Source: Nevskiales bacterium
Lineage (GTDB): Bacteria > Pseudomonadota > Gammaproteobacteria > Steroidobacterales > GCA-2729495
Assembly: GCA_011526045.1 (NCBI GenBank)
Contig: WYBE01000002.1
Location: forward strand, 124,001-188,000
DNA length: 64,000 nucleotides
Direction: 5' to 3'
Each line of letters begins with the position of its first letter. The stretch's first letter is position 1. Below are positions 8,095 to 17,187 of this stretch, one piece after another. Position numbers and translations under genes: made by a program. The notes below the pieces were generated by a model, which worked only from the letters and a program-made list of their open reading frames with translations, made no database searches and was not told the origin of the DNA.

Positions 8095-9512
8095 GCCAGA
8101 AACCGATCCTGCTCGTCGAAGACGATGAGCGCCTGCGTGAAGCACTCGCCGAGACATTGCGCCTCGGCGGTTTCGAGGTGCTGGAGGCCGCCGACGGCGG
8201 CGCTGCCCTGCAGGTCCTCGCCAGCGCACCCATCGCCGCAGTCGTCACCGATTACCAGATGAAGCCAATGGACGGCTCCACCCTGCTCGCGCGGATTCGC
8301 GACCGGCTGCCGCAACTGCCCGTACTGATGATCACCGCCTACGGCAGTATCGAACATGCGGTGACCTCGATGATGAATGGCGCGACCGACTATCTCGTCA
8401 AGCCGTTTGCGGCCCAGGCGCTCGCCGACAAGCTCACGCGGCTCGTGCCTCGCGAGATGCCCGCGACGGGCATGGTCGCCGAGGATCGGGTGACGCGCGA
8501 TGCGCTCTCGCTCGCCGGACGCGTCGCCGCCTCCGACACGACCGTGCTGCTGGCGGGCGAAAGCGGCACCGGCAAGGAAGTGTTTGCCCGCTACATTCAC
8601 CAGCACTCGCCGCGCCGCGTGGGGGCATTTGTCGCGATCAATTGCGCGGCCATACCCGAGAACATGCTCGAGGCGCTGCTCTTCGGCCACGAGAAAGGCG
8701 CCTTCACCGGGGCGCACGAGGCGCGCGCCGGAAAGTTCGAGCAGGCCCAGGGAGGCACGCTGCTGCTCGATGAAGTCAGCGAGATGCACATCGCGCTGCA
8801 GGCGAAGCTGCTGCGCGTCCTGCAGGAACGCGAGGTGGAACGCATCGGCGGACGCAACGCGATTCCCCTGAACGTGCGGGTGCTGGCCACCACCAACCAG
8901 GACCTGCGCGCGCTGGTCGCCGCAGGGCGCTTCCGCGAGGACCTGTACTATCGCCTGAGCGTATTCCCGATCACGCTGCCGCCGCTGCGCGAGCGCACCG
9001 GCGACATCGAACCGCTCGCGCGTTACTTCATCGGCGAGGCAAGCGGTTCGCGGCCGCGGCCCGCCGTCACGCCAGAGGCGATCGCGGCGCTCCAGACCTA
9101 CGGCTGGCCGGGCAATGTGCGCGAACTGGCCAACCTCATGCAACGCGCGGTCATCCTGAGTGCCGGCGGTACCATCGAAGCGCGTCACCTGCGCTTCGAC
9201 CCGCAACCGGACGCGGTGAACGGTTTGCCGCGAGGCCAGTCGGCAGCAGCGGCCGTGCAGGCATGGTCACCCGGGCAAACGCGGCGGGAAGACCCGCTCA
9301 GGATTTCCGAAGCGGGCGATCTCACTCGCCTGCAGGACAACCTGCAGAGCGTGGAAGGGCAGCTCATCCTCGACGCCCTGAACCGCTGTGGCAGCCGCAA
9401 GCGTGCCGCCGAACAGCTCGGCATCAGCCCGCGAACGCTGCGCTACAAGCTCGCCCGCCTGCGTGATGCGGGTGTCAGCGTGCCGGAGCGCACCGCCCAT
9501 GAATTCGGTTGA
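8091..9512 (+). CDS. flrC: FlrC/FleR sigma-54-dependent flagellar response regulator
   Basis: A 473-residue NtrC-family activator. Receiver domain 1-115 with phospho-acceptor Asp54 (VVTDYQMKPMDG) and the conserved Lys in YLVKPF. AAA+ domain about 130-360 with Walker A GESGTGKE, the sigma-54 contact loop EKGAFTGA, Walker B TLLLDEVSEM and RFREDLYYRL. A C-terminal Fis-type helix-turn-helix includes KRAAEQLGISPRTLRYKL. It should activate the sigma-54 promoters of basal-body and switch genes (fliD, fliK and fliL sites in this window are candidates). Translationally coupled to flrB by a 4-base overlap. Confidence 0.95.
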   Translation: MSQKPILLVEDDERLREALAETLRLGGFEVLEAADGGAALQVLASAPIAAVVTDYQMKPMDGSTLLARIRDRLPQLPVLMITAYGSIEHAVTSMMNGATDYLVKPFAAQALADKLTRLVPREMPATGMVAEDRVTRDALSLAGRVAASDTTVLLAGESGTGKEVFARYIHQHSPRRVGAFVAINCAAIPENMLEALLFGHEKGAFTGAHEARAGKFEQAQGGTLLLDEVSEMHIALQAKLLRVLQEREVERIGGRNAIPLNVRVLATTNQDLRALVAAGRFREDLYYRLSVFPITLPPLRERTGDIEPLARYFIGEASGSRPRPAVTPEAIAALQTYGWPGNVRELANLMQRAVILSAGGTIEARHLRFDPQPDAVNGLPRGQSAAAAVQAWSPGQTRREDPLRISEAGDLTRLQDNLQSVEGQLILDALNRCGSRKRAAEQLGISPRTLRYKLARLRDAGVSVPERTAHEFG

Positions 9513-9524
9513 CGGAGACAAGCC

Positions 9525-9839
9525 ATGATCGACACGGAGATCACCAGGGTCCTGAGCCAGATGCGGGCGCTGTCTGCCGAGATCCAGGGCCAGCCTGCCA
9601 CGCCGTCGACCGCGCCATCGCCCTTCGGCGATCTGCTGCGCCAGTCTATCGAAGCAGTGAACGAGCAGCATACGGCCGCGAGCACGCTCGCGGCGCGCTT
9701 CGAGAGCGGCGCTGCGGACGTCAGCGTCGCCGAGGTGATGATCTCGATGCAGAAGGCGAGCCTGTCCTTCCAGGCGATGACTGAAGTGCGCAACCGCCTG
9801 GTCGAGGCCTACCAGCAAGTCATGAACATGCCGATCTGA
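9525..9839 (+). CDS. fliE: FliE MS-ring/rod adaptor
   Basis: A 104-residue protein with the FliE pattern: Ser/Pro-rich start, FGDLLRQSIEAVNEQHTAAS, FESGAADVSVAEVMISMQKA and a C-terminal LVEAYQQVMNMPI. It links the MS ring (FliF) to the proximal rod and is exported early. Begins 12 bases after flrC. I found no sigma-54 site in the flrC end, so transcription with flrBC or from an unseen promoter is possible. Confidence 0.95.
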   Translation: MIDTEITRVLSQMRALSAEIQGQPATPSTAPSPFGDLLRQSIEAVNEQHTAASTLAARFESGAADVSVAEVMISMQKASLSFQAMTEVRNRLVEAYQQVMNMPI

Positions 9840-9885
9840 ACGGAACGCCGTCAGGCGTTCGCACCGGAACGAAGGGTAACAAGCG

Positions 9886-11541
9886 ATGGAAGCCGTTGAC
9901 ACCAGTCCCCTCGCCGCGCTGAACCGGATCCCCGGTCTGCGGCAGATCCTGCTGCTTGCGGGACTCGCGATCGCGATCACCGCCGGCGTGACCGCCGCGT
10001 TCTACGTGCGCGAGCCCGCCTACACGATGCTCTTCAGCAATGTCAGCCAGCAGGACACCGGCGAGATCATGAATGCGCTGGCCGGTACCGGCATCACCCA
10101 TCGTCTCGACCCCGCGAGCGGCGCCATCCTCGTTGCCTCCGAACAGATCCACGAAGCGCGCCTGAAGCTCGCCGCCCAGGGCCTGCCGCGCGGTTCGGGT
10201 TTCGGTCTCGAAATCATGCAGGACAGCAGCACCTTCGGCAGCAGCCAGTTCATGGAGAATGCACGCTATCACCACGCGCTCGAGACCGAACTCTCGCGCA
10301 CCATCAGCACACTGCGCCCGGTGCAGGCGGCGCGAGTACACCTTGCGGTACCGGAGTCCTCCGTCTTCCTCCGCAAGCGCAAGGAGCCGAGCGCCTCGAT
10401 CCTCGTCAATCTCTATCCCGGCCGCGAGCTCGAGAAGTCGCAGATTGCCTCGATCGTGCACCTGGTTGCGTCGAGCATTCCCGGGCTGGAATCGGACCGC
10501 GTCACGGTCGTCGACCAGCAGGGGCGGCTGCTCAACGCACCCGGGGATTCTTCCGCACTCGGGCTCTCGACGCAGCAGTTCGAACTCACCGAACGCATCG
10601 AGCGTTCCTTCTCGGAGCGCATCGTCGGGCTCCTCAACCCGATGCTCGGACCGGATCGCGTGCGCGCCACGGTGACCGCCGACATGGATTTCACCGAACA
10701 GGAAGAAACGCGCGAACGCTTCGATCCCGAGACTACCGCCGTGCGCAGCGAACAGGTCGCCGAGGACCGCAATGCCGGCGGCGCAGCCGGCATCGGCGGG
10801 ATTCCTGGCGCCCTGTCGAATACTCCGCCACCACCGGTGGTCGCCAACAACGCCGCGAATCCGCCCGCCCCGGCTCCGCAGGGCGCTGCCGCCGCGGCGT
10901 CGCAGGCGAACCAGGCCACCCAGGCCACGCCGGCCGGACCGGTGAGCGAGTCGATGCGCCGTACCCGCAACTTCGAGGTGGACCGCACGCTCAGCCGCAT
11001 TCGCCAGCCGACCGGCCGGATCCGCAGGCTGTCGGTGGCCGTGCTGGTGGACCACAAGCGCCTGGTCGCCGAGGACGGCAGCACCACGACGCAGCCGCTG
11101 GAGCAGCCGGAAATCGACGAGATCACGCGCCTGGTCAAGGAAGCCGTGGGCTTCGACGAGGCGCGCGGCGACAGCGTCAGCGTCAGCAACGTGTCCTTCT
11201 ACGAGAAGCCCGCCGAGCCGGAGATCGAGGAACCGGGCCTGCTCGATTCGCCGGGCCTGTTCGATAACGCCCGCAACGTGCTCGCCGGCGTCCTGCTGCT
11301 CGGACTCGCCTTCGCGGTCATCCGTCCGATCATGCGCGGTCTCGGTGTCGGTGGCGGGGGCGTCGCGACGGCCGGCATGCTGCCAGCGGGCCAGCCTGCG
11401 GCCGCCGGCGCTTATGTCCCCGCGGCGCCCCGCGCGCCCCTGTCGTTCGACGACAAGGTCAGCGTCGCACGTCAGCTTGCCGACAAGAACCCCGAGCGGG
11501 TAGCGCAGATCGTCCGAACATGGATGCAGACCGATGAGTGA
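9886..11541 (+). CDS. fliF: FliF MS-ring protein
   Basis: A 551-residue MS-ring subunit. First membrane helix about 20-42 (ILLLAGLAIAITAGVTAAFY); periplasmic ring-building YscJ/FliF domains about 47-220 (LFSNVSQQDTGEIMNAL, GLPRGSGFGLEIMQD, ARVHLAVPESSVFLRK); a low-complexity Ala/Pro/Gln-rich linker around 315-350; second membrane helix about 465-483; and a cytoplasmic tail ending PERVAQIVRTWM that docks FliG. Overlaps fliG by 8 bases, supporting one operon fliEFGHIJ. Confidence 0.97.
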   Translation: MEAVDTSPLAALNRIPGLRQILLLAGLAIAITAGVTAAFYVREPAYTMLFSNVSQQDTGEIMNALAGTGITHRLDPASGAILVASEQIHEARLKLAAQGLPRGSGFGLEIMQDSSTFGSSQFMENARYHHALETELSRTISTLRPVQAARVHLAVPESSVFLRKRKEPSASILVNLYPGRELEKSQIASIVHLVASSIPGLESDRVTVVDQQGRLLNAPGDSSALGLSTQQFELTERIERSFSERIVGLLNPMLGPDRVRATVTADMDFTEQEETRERFDPETTAVRSEQVAEDRNAGGAAGIGGIPGALSNTPPPPVVANNAANPPAPAPQGAAAAASQANQATQATPAGPVSESMRRTRNFEVDRTLSRIRQPTGRIRRLSVAVLVDHKRLVAEDGSTTTQPLEQPEIDEITRLVKEAVGFDEARGDSVSVSNVSFYEKPAEPEIEEPGLLDSPGLFDNARNVLAGVLLLGLAFAVIRPIMRGLGVGGGGVATAGMLPAGQPAAAGAYVPAAPRAPLSFDDKVSVARQLADKNPERVAQIVRTWMQTDE

Positions 11542-12535
11542 ACCGCAGAATCTCTCGGGCAGCGAGCGCGCTGCCATCTTCCTCATGTCGCTCAGCGAGC
11601 GCGAAGCCGCCGAGGTGATGAAGCACATGCCGGTGAGCGAGGTGCAGAAACTCGGCGCGGCGATGGCAAAGCTGCGCAAGGTCACGCGCCACCAGGCCGA
11701 CTCGGTCCTGCACAACTTCACCGAGAACATCGAATCCGAAGCGCCGCTGGTCGGCCGCTCGCCGCGATTCCTGAAGAAACTGCTCGCCAGCTCGCTCGGC
11801 GAGGAGCGCGCGACATCCCTCTACGAGAAGCTGGTGGACGAGGAAGGCAAGGGCCTCGACTCGCTGCAGCTCATGGAGGCCAAGGAGGTGACCGAGATCA
11901 TCCAGGGCGAACACCCCCAGGTCATTGCCACCGTGCTGGCCGGTCTCGATCCCGGCAAGGCAGCGCAGATCGTGGCCCAGCTCCACGTCCGGCAGGCCAC
12001 CGACGTGGTCACGCGGATCGCGCGCATGGGAGAAGTACCCGAAACCGCGATCACCGAACTCGACGAAGTGCTGCAGCACCGCTTCAAGCAATCCGGCACT
12101 CTCAAGATGACCACCATGGGCGGCGTGCGCAGCGCCGCCACGATCCTCAACCAGGCGAAGAAGGAAACCGGCAAGCAGATCATCGAAGAGCTCGATCGAG
12201 TCAACGCCGCCATGTCGCAGCAGATCCAGGACAACATGTTCGTGTTCGAGAACCTGCTCGACATCGATGACCGGGGCATCCAGGCGCTGGTGCGCGAAGT
12301 GACTACCGATACGCTGGTGGTCGCACTGAAGGGCGCGGACCCCGCTCTGCAGGACAAGATCTTCCGCAACATGTCCAAGCGGGCAGCCGAGCTGTTCCGG
12401 TCGGATCTCGAGGCCAAGGGGCCGGTCAAGCTCTCCGACGTCGAAGCCGCGCAGAAGGAGATCGTCACCACCGCCCGCCGTCTCGGCGACGAGGGCACGA
12501 TCAACCTCGGCGGTGGCGGCAACGAGTTCGTGTGA
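11534..12535 (+). CDS. fliG: FliG rotor/switch protein
   Basis: A 333-residue rotor protein with the three FliG armadillo-like domains. The N domain starts LSGSERAAIFLMSLSEREA and binds FliF. The middle domain has the conserved EHPQVIATVLAGLDP motif that contacts FliM. The C domain (about 200-325) contains the charged torque helix region FENLLDIDDRGIQALVREV and DKIFRNMSKRAAELFRSD facing the MotC stator. Overlaps fliF at its start and fliH at its end (ATGA at 12535). Confidence 0.97.
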   Translation: MSEPQNLSGSERAAIFLMSLSEREAAEVMKHMPVSEVQKLGAAMAKLRKVTRHQADSVLHNFTENIESEAPLVGRSPRFLKKLLASSLGEERATSLYEKLVDEEGKGLDSLQLMEAKEVTEIIQGEHPQVIATVLAGLDPGKAAQIVAQLHVRQATDVVTRIARMGEVPETAITELDEVLQHRFKQSGTLKMTTMGGVRSAATILNQAKKETGKQIIEELDRVNAAMSQQIQDNMFVFENLLDIDDRGIQALVREVTTDTLVVALKGADPALQDKIFRNMSKRAAELFRSDLEAKGPVKLSDVEAAQKEIVTTARRLGDEGTINLGGGGNEFV

Positions 12536-13173
12536 TGACTTCGAAGTTGCTGCGTGGCCACGAGATCGCCGAGCGCTGCCAGCCCTGGCAGGCGCCGGAG
12601 GTGTTCGCGCCATCCGGCGGCGCCGGCACCGAAGACCTGCGCGCCACGCGCCAGCGGGCCTGGCAGGAAGGTTTCGCCGAGGGCCGCGCCGCGGGAATGG
12701 ATGCCGCACGCGCGGAAGCGGCCGCGCGTGCCGCCGCGCTCGACAAGGCGCTCGACGCCCTGTCGCGCCCGCTCGAGGAACTCGATCACCGCTTCTACGA
12801 CGAAGTCCTCGAACTCGTCCGGACGGTGGCAAGACAACTGCTGCGGCGCGAGCTGCGCGCCGATCCCGCGCACCTGCTCGGCGTCGTGCGCGCGGGGCTC
12901 TCGGCACTGCCTATGGCGGCGACCGATATCACCGTGCGCATGCATCCCGCAGACGCCGACGCGGTGCGCGAATGCCTGCCGCAGGCCACCGGTGAGCGCA
13001 ACTGGCGCATCGAGACCGACCCGCTGATGGAACGTGGCGGTTGCGTCATCGTCACCGCGCAGTCACAGATCGATGGTCACCTGCGTACCCGCCTCGACCG
13101 CACCATCGCCACCATGTTCGACGACGAACGCAAGGAACACGATGAGTCACCCGGCACTGACCCTGGCCAATGA
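12535..13173 (+). CDS. fliH: FliH export ATPase regulator
   Basis: A 212-residue peripheral protein that binds and tethers the FliI ATPase. Visible features are a GxxxG-like Gly/Ala helix ([19 protein letters not shown], about 43-61), a long Ala-rich coiled part and a C-terminal domain with [20 protein letters not shown] and [18 protein letters not shown] 12535 overlaps the fliG TGA; the preceding in-frame GTG is less likely. Overlaps fliI by about 30 bases. Confidence 0.9.
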   Translation: MTSKLLRGHEIAERCQPWQAPEVFAPSGGAGTEDLRATRQRAWQEGFAEGRAAGMDAARAEAAARAAALDKALDALSRPLEELDHRFYDEVLELVRTVARQLLRRELRADPAHLLGVVRAGLSALPMAATDITVRMHPADADAVRECLPQATGERNWRIETDPLMERGGCVIVTAQSQIDGHLRTRLDRTIATMFDDERKEHDESPGTDPGQ

Positions 13174-14536
13174 CCGCGCGCGACGCTGGTCGGCGCAGCT
13201 CCTGCGGCTGCGAGGCCGCGTGCGCGATCCCGGCGTGACCGTCGAGGGCAAACTCGCCCGCGCTGCCGGCATGACACTGGAGGCGACCGGATGCGAGGCC
13301 GCGCTCGGCGCCCGCTGCCTGATCGAGGGCCACGGTGGCAGCCGGATCGAGGCCGAGGTCGTCGGGTTTTCCGGCGACCGGTTGTACCTGATGCCGACCG
13401 GCGCGCTCTCCGGGGTGATGCCGAACGCCCGCGTGATCCCGACGCGCACGGTGGCGCAGGTGCCGGTCGGCTTCTCGATGCTCGGCCGGGTGATCGACGG
13501 CGCCGGCAATCCGCTCGACGGGCGCGGCCCGGTGCTGCCGGACGCACGCGTACCCCTGGAAGGACGTCCCGTGAACCCGCTGCTGCGCCGCCCGATCGTC
13601 GAGCCGCTCGACGTCGGCGTACGCACCATGAACGCGCTGTTCACTGCGGGGCGTGGCCAGCGTCTCGGTTTGTTCGCCGGCAGCGGCATCGGCAAAAGCA
13701 GCCTGCTCGCGATGATGACCCGATTCACCAGCGCGGACGTGATCGTCGTCGGCCTGATCGGCGAACGCGGCCGTGAGGTCAAGGAGTTCGTCGAGGACAA
13801 CCTCGGCGCCGAGGGCCTCGCCCGCGCCGTCGTCGTCGCCACACCGGCCGACTGCTCGCCGCTGCTGCGCCTGCATGGCGCGTGGATGGCCACGGCGATC
13901 GCCGAGCACTTCCGTGACCAAGGCCAGCAGGTGCTGCTGCTGATGGATTCGCTCACGCGCTTCGCCCAGGCCCAGCGCGAGATCGGGCTCGCCATCGGCG
14001 AGCCGCCGGCGACCAAGGGCTACCCGCCCTCGGTGTTCGCCCGCCTGCCGCAGCTGATCGAGCGGGCCGGCACCGGCACCAGCGGCAACGGCTCGATTAC
14101 CGCTTTCTACACCGTGCTGGCCGAAGGCGACGACGAGAACGACCCGATCGTGGATGCGGCGCGCGCGGTGCTCGACGGACACATCATGTTGTCGCGCGAG
14201 ATCGCCGAGAGCGGCATCTACCCGCCCATCGATCCCGAGGCCTCGATCAGCCGCTCGATGAACCGGATCTGCGCGCCGCAGCACCTGCGGGCCGCGCAGC
14301 GCTTTCGCGAGATACACGCTTACTACCAGCGCCATCGCGACCTGATCACGGTCGGCGCCTACCGCAGCGGCTCCGATCCGCAGCTCGACCGGGCGGTGCG
14401 GCTTTGGCCGCGGATCGAAGCCTTCATGGCACAGGCCATGAATGAGCCGGTCAGCATGGAGAGCGCTGTTGCCGAGCTCGAAGCGCTGGTCAACAGCGAT
14501 GCCGGCCTCGCGGCCGGAGCGGCCGCGAACCCATAA
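13142..14536 (+). CDS. fliI: FliI flagellar export ATPase
   Basis: A 464-residue F1-beta-like ATPase of the flagellar type III system. Walker A lies at about 180-186 (GSGIGKS), followed by [20 protein letters not shown], Walker [20 protein letters not shown], and the [19 protein letters not shown] and [20 protein letters not shown] segments. ATG 13142 ([10 protein letters not shown]) was chosen because upstream in-frame residues lie within fliH and do not resemble the family. It forms a complex with FliH and FliJ, whose genes flank it. Confidence 0.96.
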   Translation: MSHPALTLANDRARRWSAQLLRLRGRVRDPGVTVEGKLARAAGMTLEATGCEAALGARCLIEGHGGSRIEAEVVGFSGDRLYLMPTGALSGVMPNARVIPTRTVAQVPVGFSMLGRVIDGAGNPLDGRGPVLPDARVPLEGRPVNPLLRRPIVEPLDVGVRTMNALFTAGRGQRLGLFAGSGIGKSSLLAMMTRFTSADVIVVGLIGERGREVKEFVEDNLGAEGLARAVVVATPADCSPLLRLHGAWMATAIAEHFRDQGQQVLLLMDSLTRFAQAQREIGLAIGEPPATKGYPPSVFARLPQLIERAGTGTSGNGSITAFYTVLAEGDDENDPIVDAARAVLDGHIMLSREIAESGIYPPIDPEASISRSMNRICAPQHLRAAQRFREIHAYYQRHRDLITVGAYRSGSDPQLDRAVRLWPRIEAFMAQAMNEPVSMESAVAELEALVNSDAGLAAGAAANP

Positions 14537-14539
14537 GCC

Positions 14540-14965
14540 ATGCGCCGGCGCAAGGCCCTGCACTCGATCCAGCGACTCGCCGAGCACGGCGCGGACGCCG
14601 CTTCACGCGATGTGGGTATGCGGCTGCGCTCGCTGCAGGCCGAGGAGGAGCGCCTGCGCCAGGTGCGCGGCTACCTCGATCACTACGAACACCTGTCCGT
14701 CGCCGGCAGCGCCGCGCTCACGCTCGGCGCCCTGCAGGGCCGGCGCCAGTTCGCTGCCCGGCTGCGCGAAGCCGCGGATCGGCAGGCGCAGGTCGTCGAG
14801 GACTATCGCGTCCAGTATCTCCGGCAGGTCGAGCACTGGCGCGCCGCCCGTTCGCGCTCGCTCGGGCTGCAACGCTTCAATGAACGCATCCGCCAGCACG
14901 AAACCGACCGCCTGGAGCGGCGGGAACAGGCGGCGCTCGACGAGATCGCCCAGCGCAGGCGGTGA
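14540..14965 (+). CDS. fliJ: FliJ export chaperone/stalk protein
   Basis: A 141-residue almost wholly helical, Arg/Glu/Gln-rich protein forming a predicted antiparallel coiled coil, as in FliJ, which acts as the central stalk of the FliI ring. It begins 3 bases after fliI. C-terminal residues ERREQAALDEIAQRRR are typical of the family's charged end. Length matches FliJ (about 147). Last gene of fliEFGHIJ before a 139-base gap that carries a sigma-54 site. Confidence 0.88.
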   Translation: MRRRKALHSIQRLAEHGADAASRDVGMRLRSLQAEEERLRQVRGYLDHYEHLSVAGSAALTLGALQGRRQFAARLREAADRQAQVVEDYRVQYLRQVEHWRAARSRSLGLQRFNERIRQHETDRLERREQAALDEIAQRRR

Positions 14966-15053
14966 TGCACGCCCCGCCGGCGCGTGGCGGCGCACGGCGC
15001 TTGTGGTGAGACCCGGCGCAACCGGGCACGCGTCACAACGAGGGATGAAACAC

Positions 15054-15069
15054 TGGCACGGTTGTTGCT
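15054..15069 (+). promoter_or_regulatory. Sigma-54 promoter of fliK
   Basis: TGGCAC (15054-15059), GGTTG, TTGCT (15065-15069): exact match to the sigma-54 consensus with GG-N10-GC spacing. Predicted start near 15080, about 25 bases before the fliK GTG. Confidence 0.88.
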
Positions 15070-15104
15070 CTTTTCAGCTACCAGACTGAAAGACGACACC
15101 CTCA

Positions 15105-16418
15105 GTGACCGCTACCATCATCCCCGCTCCAGTCCAGGCCGGCGTCGCGACCACGGTACGCGGCCCGCTGGCGGTAGCGACCGGCGAGTCGGTCCCGCGC
15201 AGCAATACCCGCCCGTCCCCGAACGCCAGCCAGGGTGCATTTTCCGCGCTGTTCCTCGCCCTGCGACCGAACACGGCCACGCCCGCAGACGCCCGCCTTG
15301 CGGCAACGACCGCCGCTGCCGCGGGCGTGGTGCAGGCCTCGCAGGACGCCGCATCGACCGCATGGACTGCTGGCATCGAGCCATTACCGGCACCGCCGGA
15401 GGCGGCCGCCTCTGGCAGCAGTACCGGCGAGGCGTTGCCGGCGGACGGCAACGACTTGCCACCGCCGGACGTCACGACCCTGCTGGCGAGCCTCGCGCCG
15501 CCCGGTGCATTGCCCGCTGCGGTGCCCGGAGCGGCAGCGCCACTGACACCGATCACTGCACCGACCGACGGTGTGCCGGCACCGCCAACCCCAATGGCGC
15601 CGATCACCGGGCAGCCGGCCGCAGCGGCCAACCCGGCGCAGGCGATGGCAGACCGCGCCGGCATGGAGACGCGGGCGCCGGCCGCTGATCCGTCCGTTCA
15701 CGGCCAGCCACATCGCGCCGACCCCGATGCCCTGCCCCTCGGCAATGACACCGCGAGTGTTGCGACCGCCGACAGCAGCACGCCGACGGCTGACCAGACG
15801 CCGCTTCCATCCGACGCGCGCGCAAGACTCGACGCGCTGCTCCAGGCCGCGCCGCGCCTCACCGCCGGCAGCGAGACGGGCGCAGCGCCGATCCTCGCGA
15901 CCACGCCTGCGACGGGAAGCGCAGCGCCGGGGTCCGCGCCTGCGGCGCAGCCCGCGACTGCGCTGCCATTCGATGCTTCGCCGGCGCTGGAGCCGCTCGC
16001 CGATCGCGATGCCTGGTCGCAGAACCTCGGTGACCGGTTACTGCTGATGGCTGAGCGCGGCGTACAGTCGGCCACGCTGCGCCTGCATCCCGAACACCTG
16101 GGCCAGATGCAGATCCGCATTCATGTGGATGAGGACGGCAGCGCGCAGGTGCTGTTCAGTGCGCAGCAGGCACCGACGCGCGATGCGCTCGAGCATGCCA
16201 TCCCGCGCTTGCGCGAATTGTTTGCCGACCAGGGCCTGAACCTGATGCAGGCCAATGTGGATGCCGGCCGCAACGGCTTCGCTCAGCGGGGCTTTGCCGC
16301 CGCCGCTCCCGCGTGGTCGAACTGGTCGAACGACGAGCACGAGGCCGCCACGCTGGCTGCCGCACCGGCCTGGCAGATCCAGCCGCTGTCCAGTCGGCGC
16401 GTGGACATCTTCGTGTAG
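15105..16418 (+). CDS. fliK: FliK hook-length control protein
   Basis: A 437-residue molecular ruler. The first about 300 residues are low-complexity Ala/Pro/Thr-rich, as usual for FliK. The conserved C-terminal export-switch domain (about 310-410) includes ATLRLHPEHLGQMQIRIHV and RLRELFADQGLNLMQANVD. Start is GTG 15105, downstream of the sigma-54 site; no ATG fits better. It acts with FlhB to switch substrate specificity from hook to filament. Confidence 0.92.
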   Translation: MTATIIPAPVQAGVATTVRGPLAVATGESVPRSNTRPSPNASQGAFSALFLALRPNTATPADARLAATTAAAAGVVQASQDAASTAWTAGIEPLPAPPEAAASGSSTGEALPADGNDLPPPDVTTLLASLAPPGALPAAVPGAAAPLTPITAPTDGVPAPPTPMAPITGQPAAAANPAQAMADRAGMETRAPAADPSVHGQPHRADPDALPLGNDTASVATADSSTPTADQTPLPSDARARLDALLQAAPRLTAGSETGAAPILATTPATGSAAPGSAPAAQPATALPFDASPALEPLADRDAWSQNLGDRLLLMAERGVQSATLRLHPEHLGQMQIRIHVDEDGSAQVLFSAQQAPTRDALEHAIPRLRELFADQGLNLMQANVDAGRNGFAQRGFAAAAPAWSNWSNDEHEAATLAAAPAWQIQPLSSRRVDIFV

Positions 16419-16548
16419 GGCCCATCGACCCAAGCCCTGCCAAGGGATTGGCCATGTCACCGGTTGCGTCGCGCCAAGCCGTTGACGGCATCCAGGACGT
16501 ACTTGCCAACCTGTTAATAACATTGATCTTTTTTGGCCGATTCATCGC

Positions 16549-16564
16549 TGGCACAGGTCTTGCT
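16549..16564 (+). promoter_or_regulatory. Sigma-54 promoter of fliL operon
   Basis: TGGCAC (16549-16554), AGGTC, TTGCT (16560-16564) is an exact sigma-54 match with GG-N10-GC spacing. An AT-rich palindrome, TGTTA-A-TAACA at 16512-16522, lies 27 bases upstream and could be an activator or bending site. Predicted start near 16575, 30 bases before fliL. It would drive fliLMNOPQR and probably flhBA. Confidence 0.88.
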
Positions 16565-16604
16565 TCATAAGCCACGGGATTACCCACCACAGGGGTGGCA
16601 GCTC

Positions 16605-17177
16605 ATGGCAACGGAAGAAGCGGAAGTCGCCGGGACGGAAACCGAGACCAAGGCCGGCAAGGGCGGCCTGGCCCGGACCATCGGCCTGGGGGCGGGCCTG
16701 TTCGTTCTCGTCATTGCGGCGCAACTGGTGACCTCCATCGTCGGCTGCCTGGTCATGCCGGGGCTGATGCCAGGATGCAGCCAGCACACGCCCGAGGCCG
16801 ACCCGAAGTCGTCCAAGGCTGCCGCAAAAAAGGCCGAGACACCGAAGGGGCCACCGGTCTACCTGGCCTTCGACCCGCCGCTGGTCGTCAGCTTCCAGGA
16901 CGCGGGCACGATGCGCTTCCTGCAGGCAACGGTCGAGGTCATGGCCCGCGATGAAGAAAGCATCGCTGCGGTCGGGCTGCACATGCCGGTGATCCGCAAC
17001 AACCTGCTCAACGTGCTCAGCGGCAAGAGTCTCACGGACCTGACCAGTCGTGAGGGGAAGGAAACGTTGCGCAAGGAATCCCTGGCCGAGGTGCAGCGCA
17101 TCCTGAAAGCCAACGCGACCAAGGACAAGCCGGTCAACGTCGAAGACCTGTACTTCACCAGCTTCGTCGTCCAGTAA
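16605..17177 (+). CDS. fliL: FliL stator-associated protein
   Basis: A 190-residue single-pass membrane protein. A charged N terminus leads to a membrane helix (about 25-47, GLGAGLFVLVIAAQLVTSI), a Lys/Ala-rich linker and a periplasmic FliL domain with PPLVVSFQDAGTMRFLQATV, IRNNLLNVLSGKSLTDLTS and a terminal VEDLYFTSFVVQ. ATG 16605 is chosen because the longer frame from 16533 begins upstream of the sigma-54 promoter; an AGGGG ribosome site precedes it. FliL forms rings around stators and raises torque. Confidence 0.93.
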   Translation: MATEEAEVAGTETETKAGKGGLARTIGLGAGLFVLVIAAQLVTSIVGCLVMPGLMPGCSQHTPEADPKSSKAAAKKAETPKGPPVYLAFDPPLVVSFQDAGTMRFLQATVEVMARDEESIAAVGLHMPVIRNNLLNVLSGKSLTDLTSREGKETLRKESLAEVQRILKANATKDKPVNVEDLYFTSFVVQ

Positions 17178-17187
17178 CCGCCCGCCC

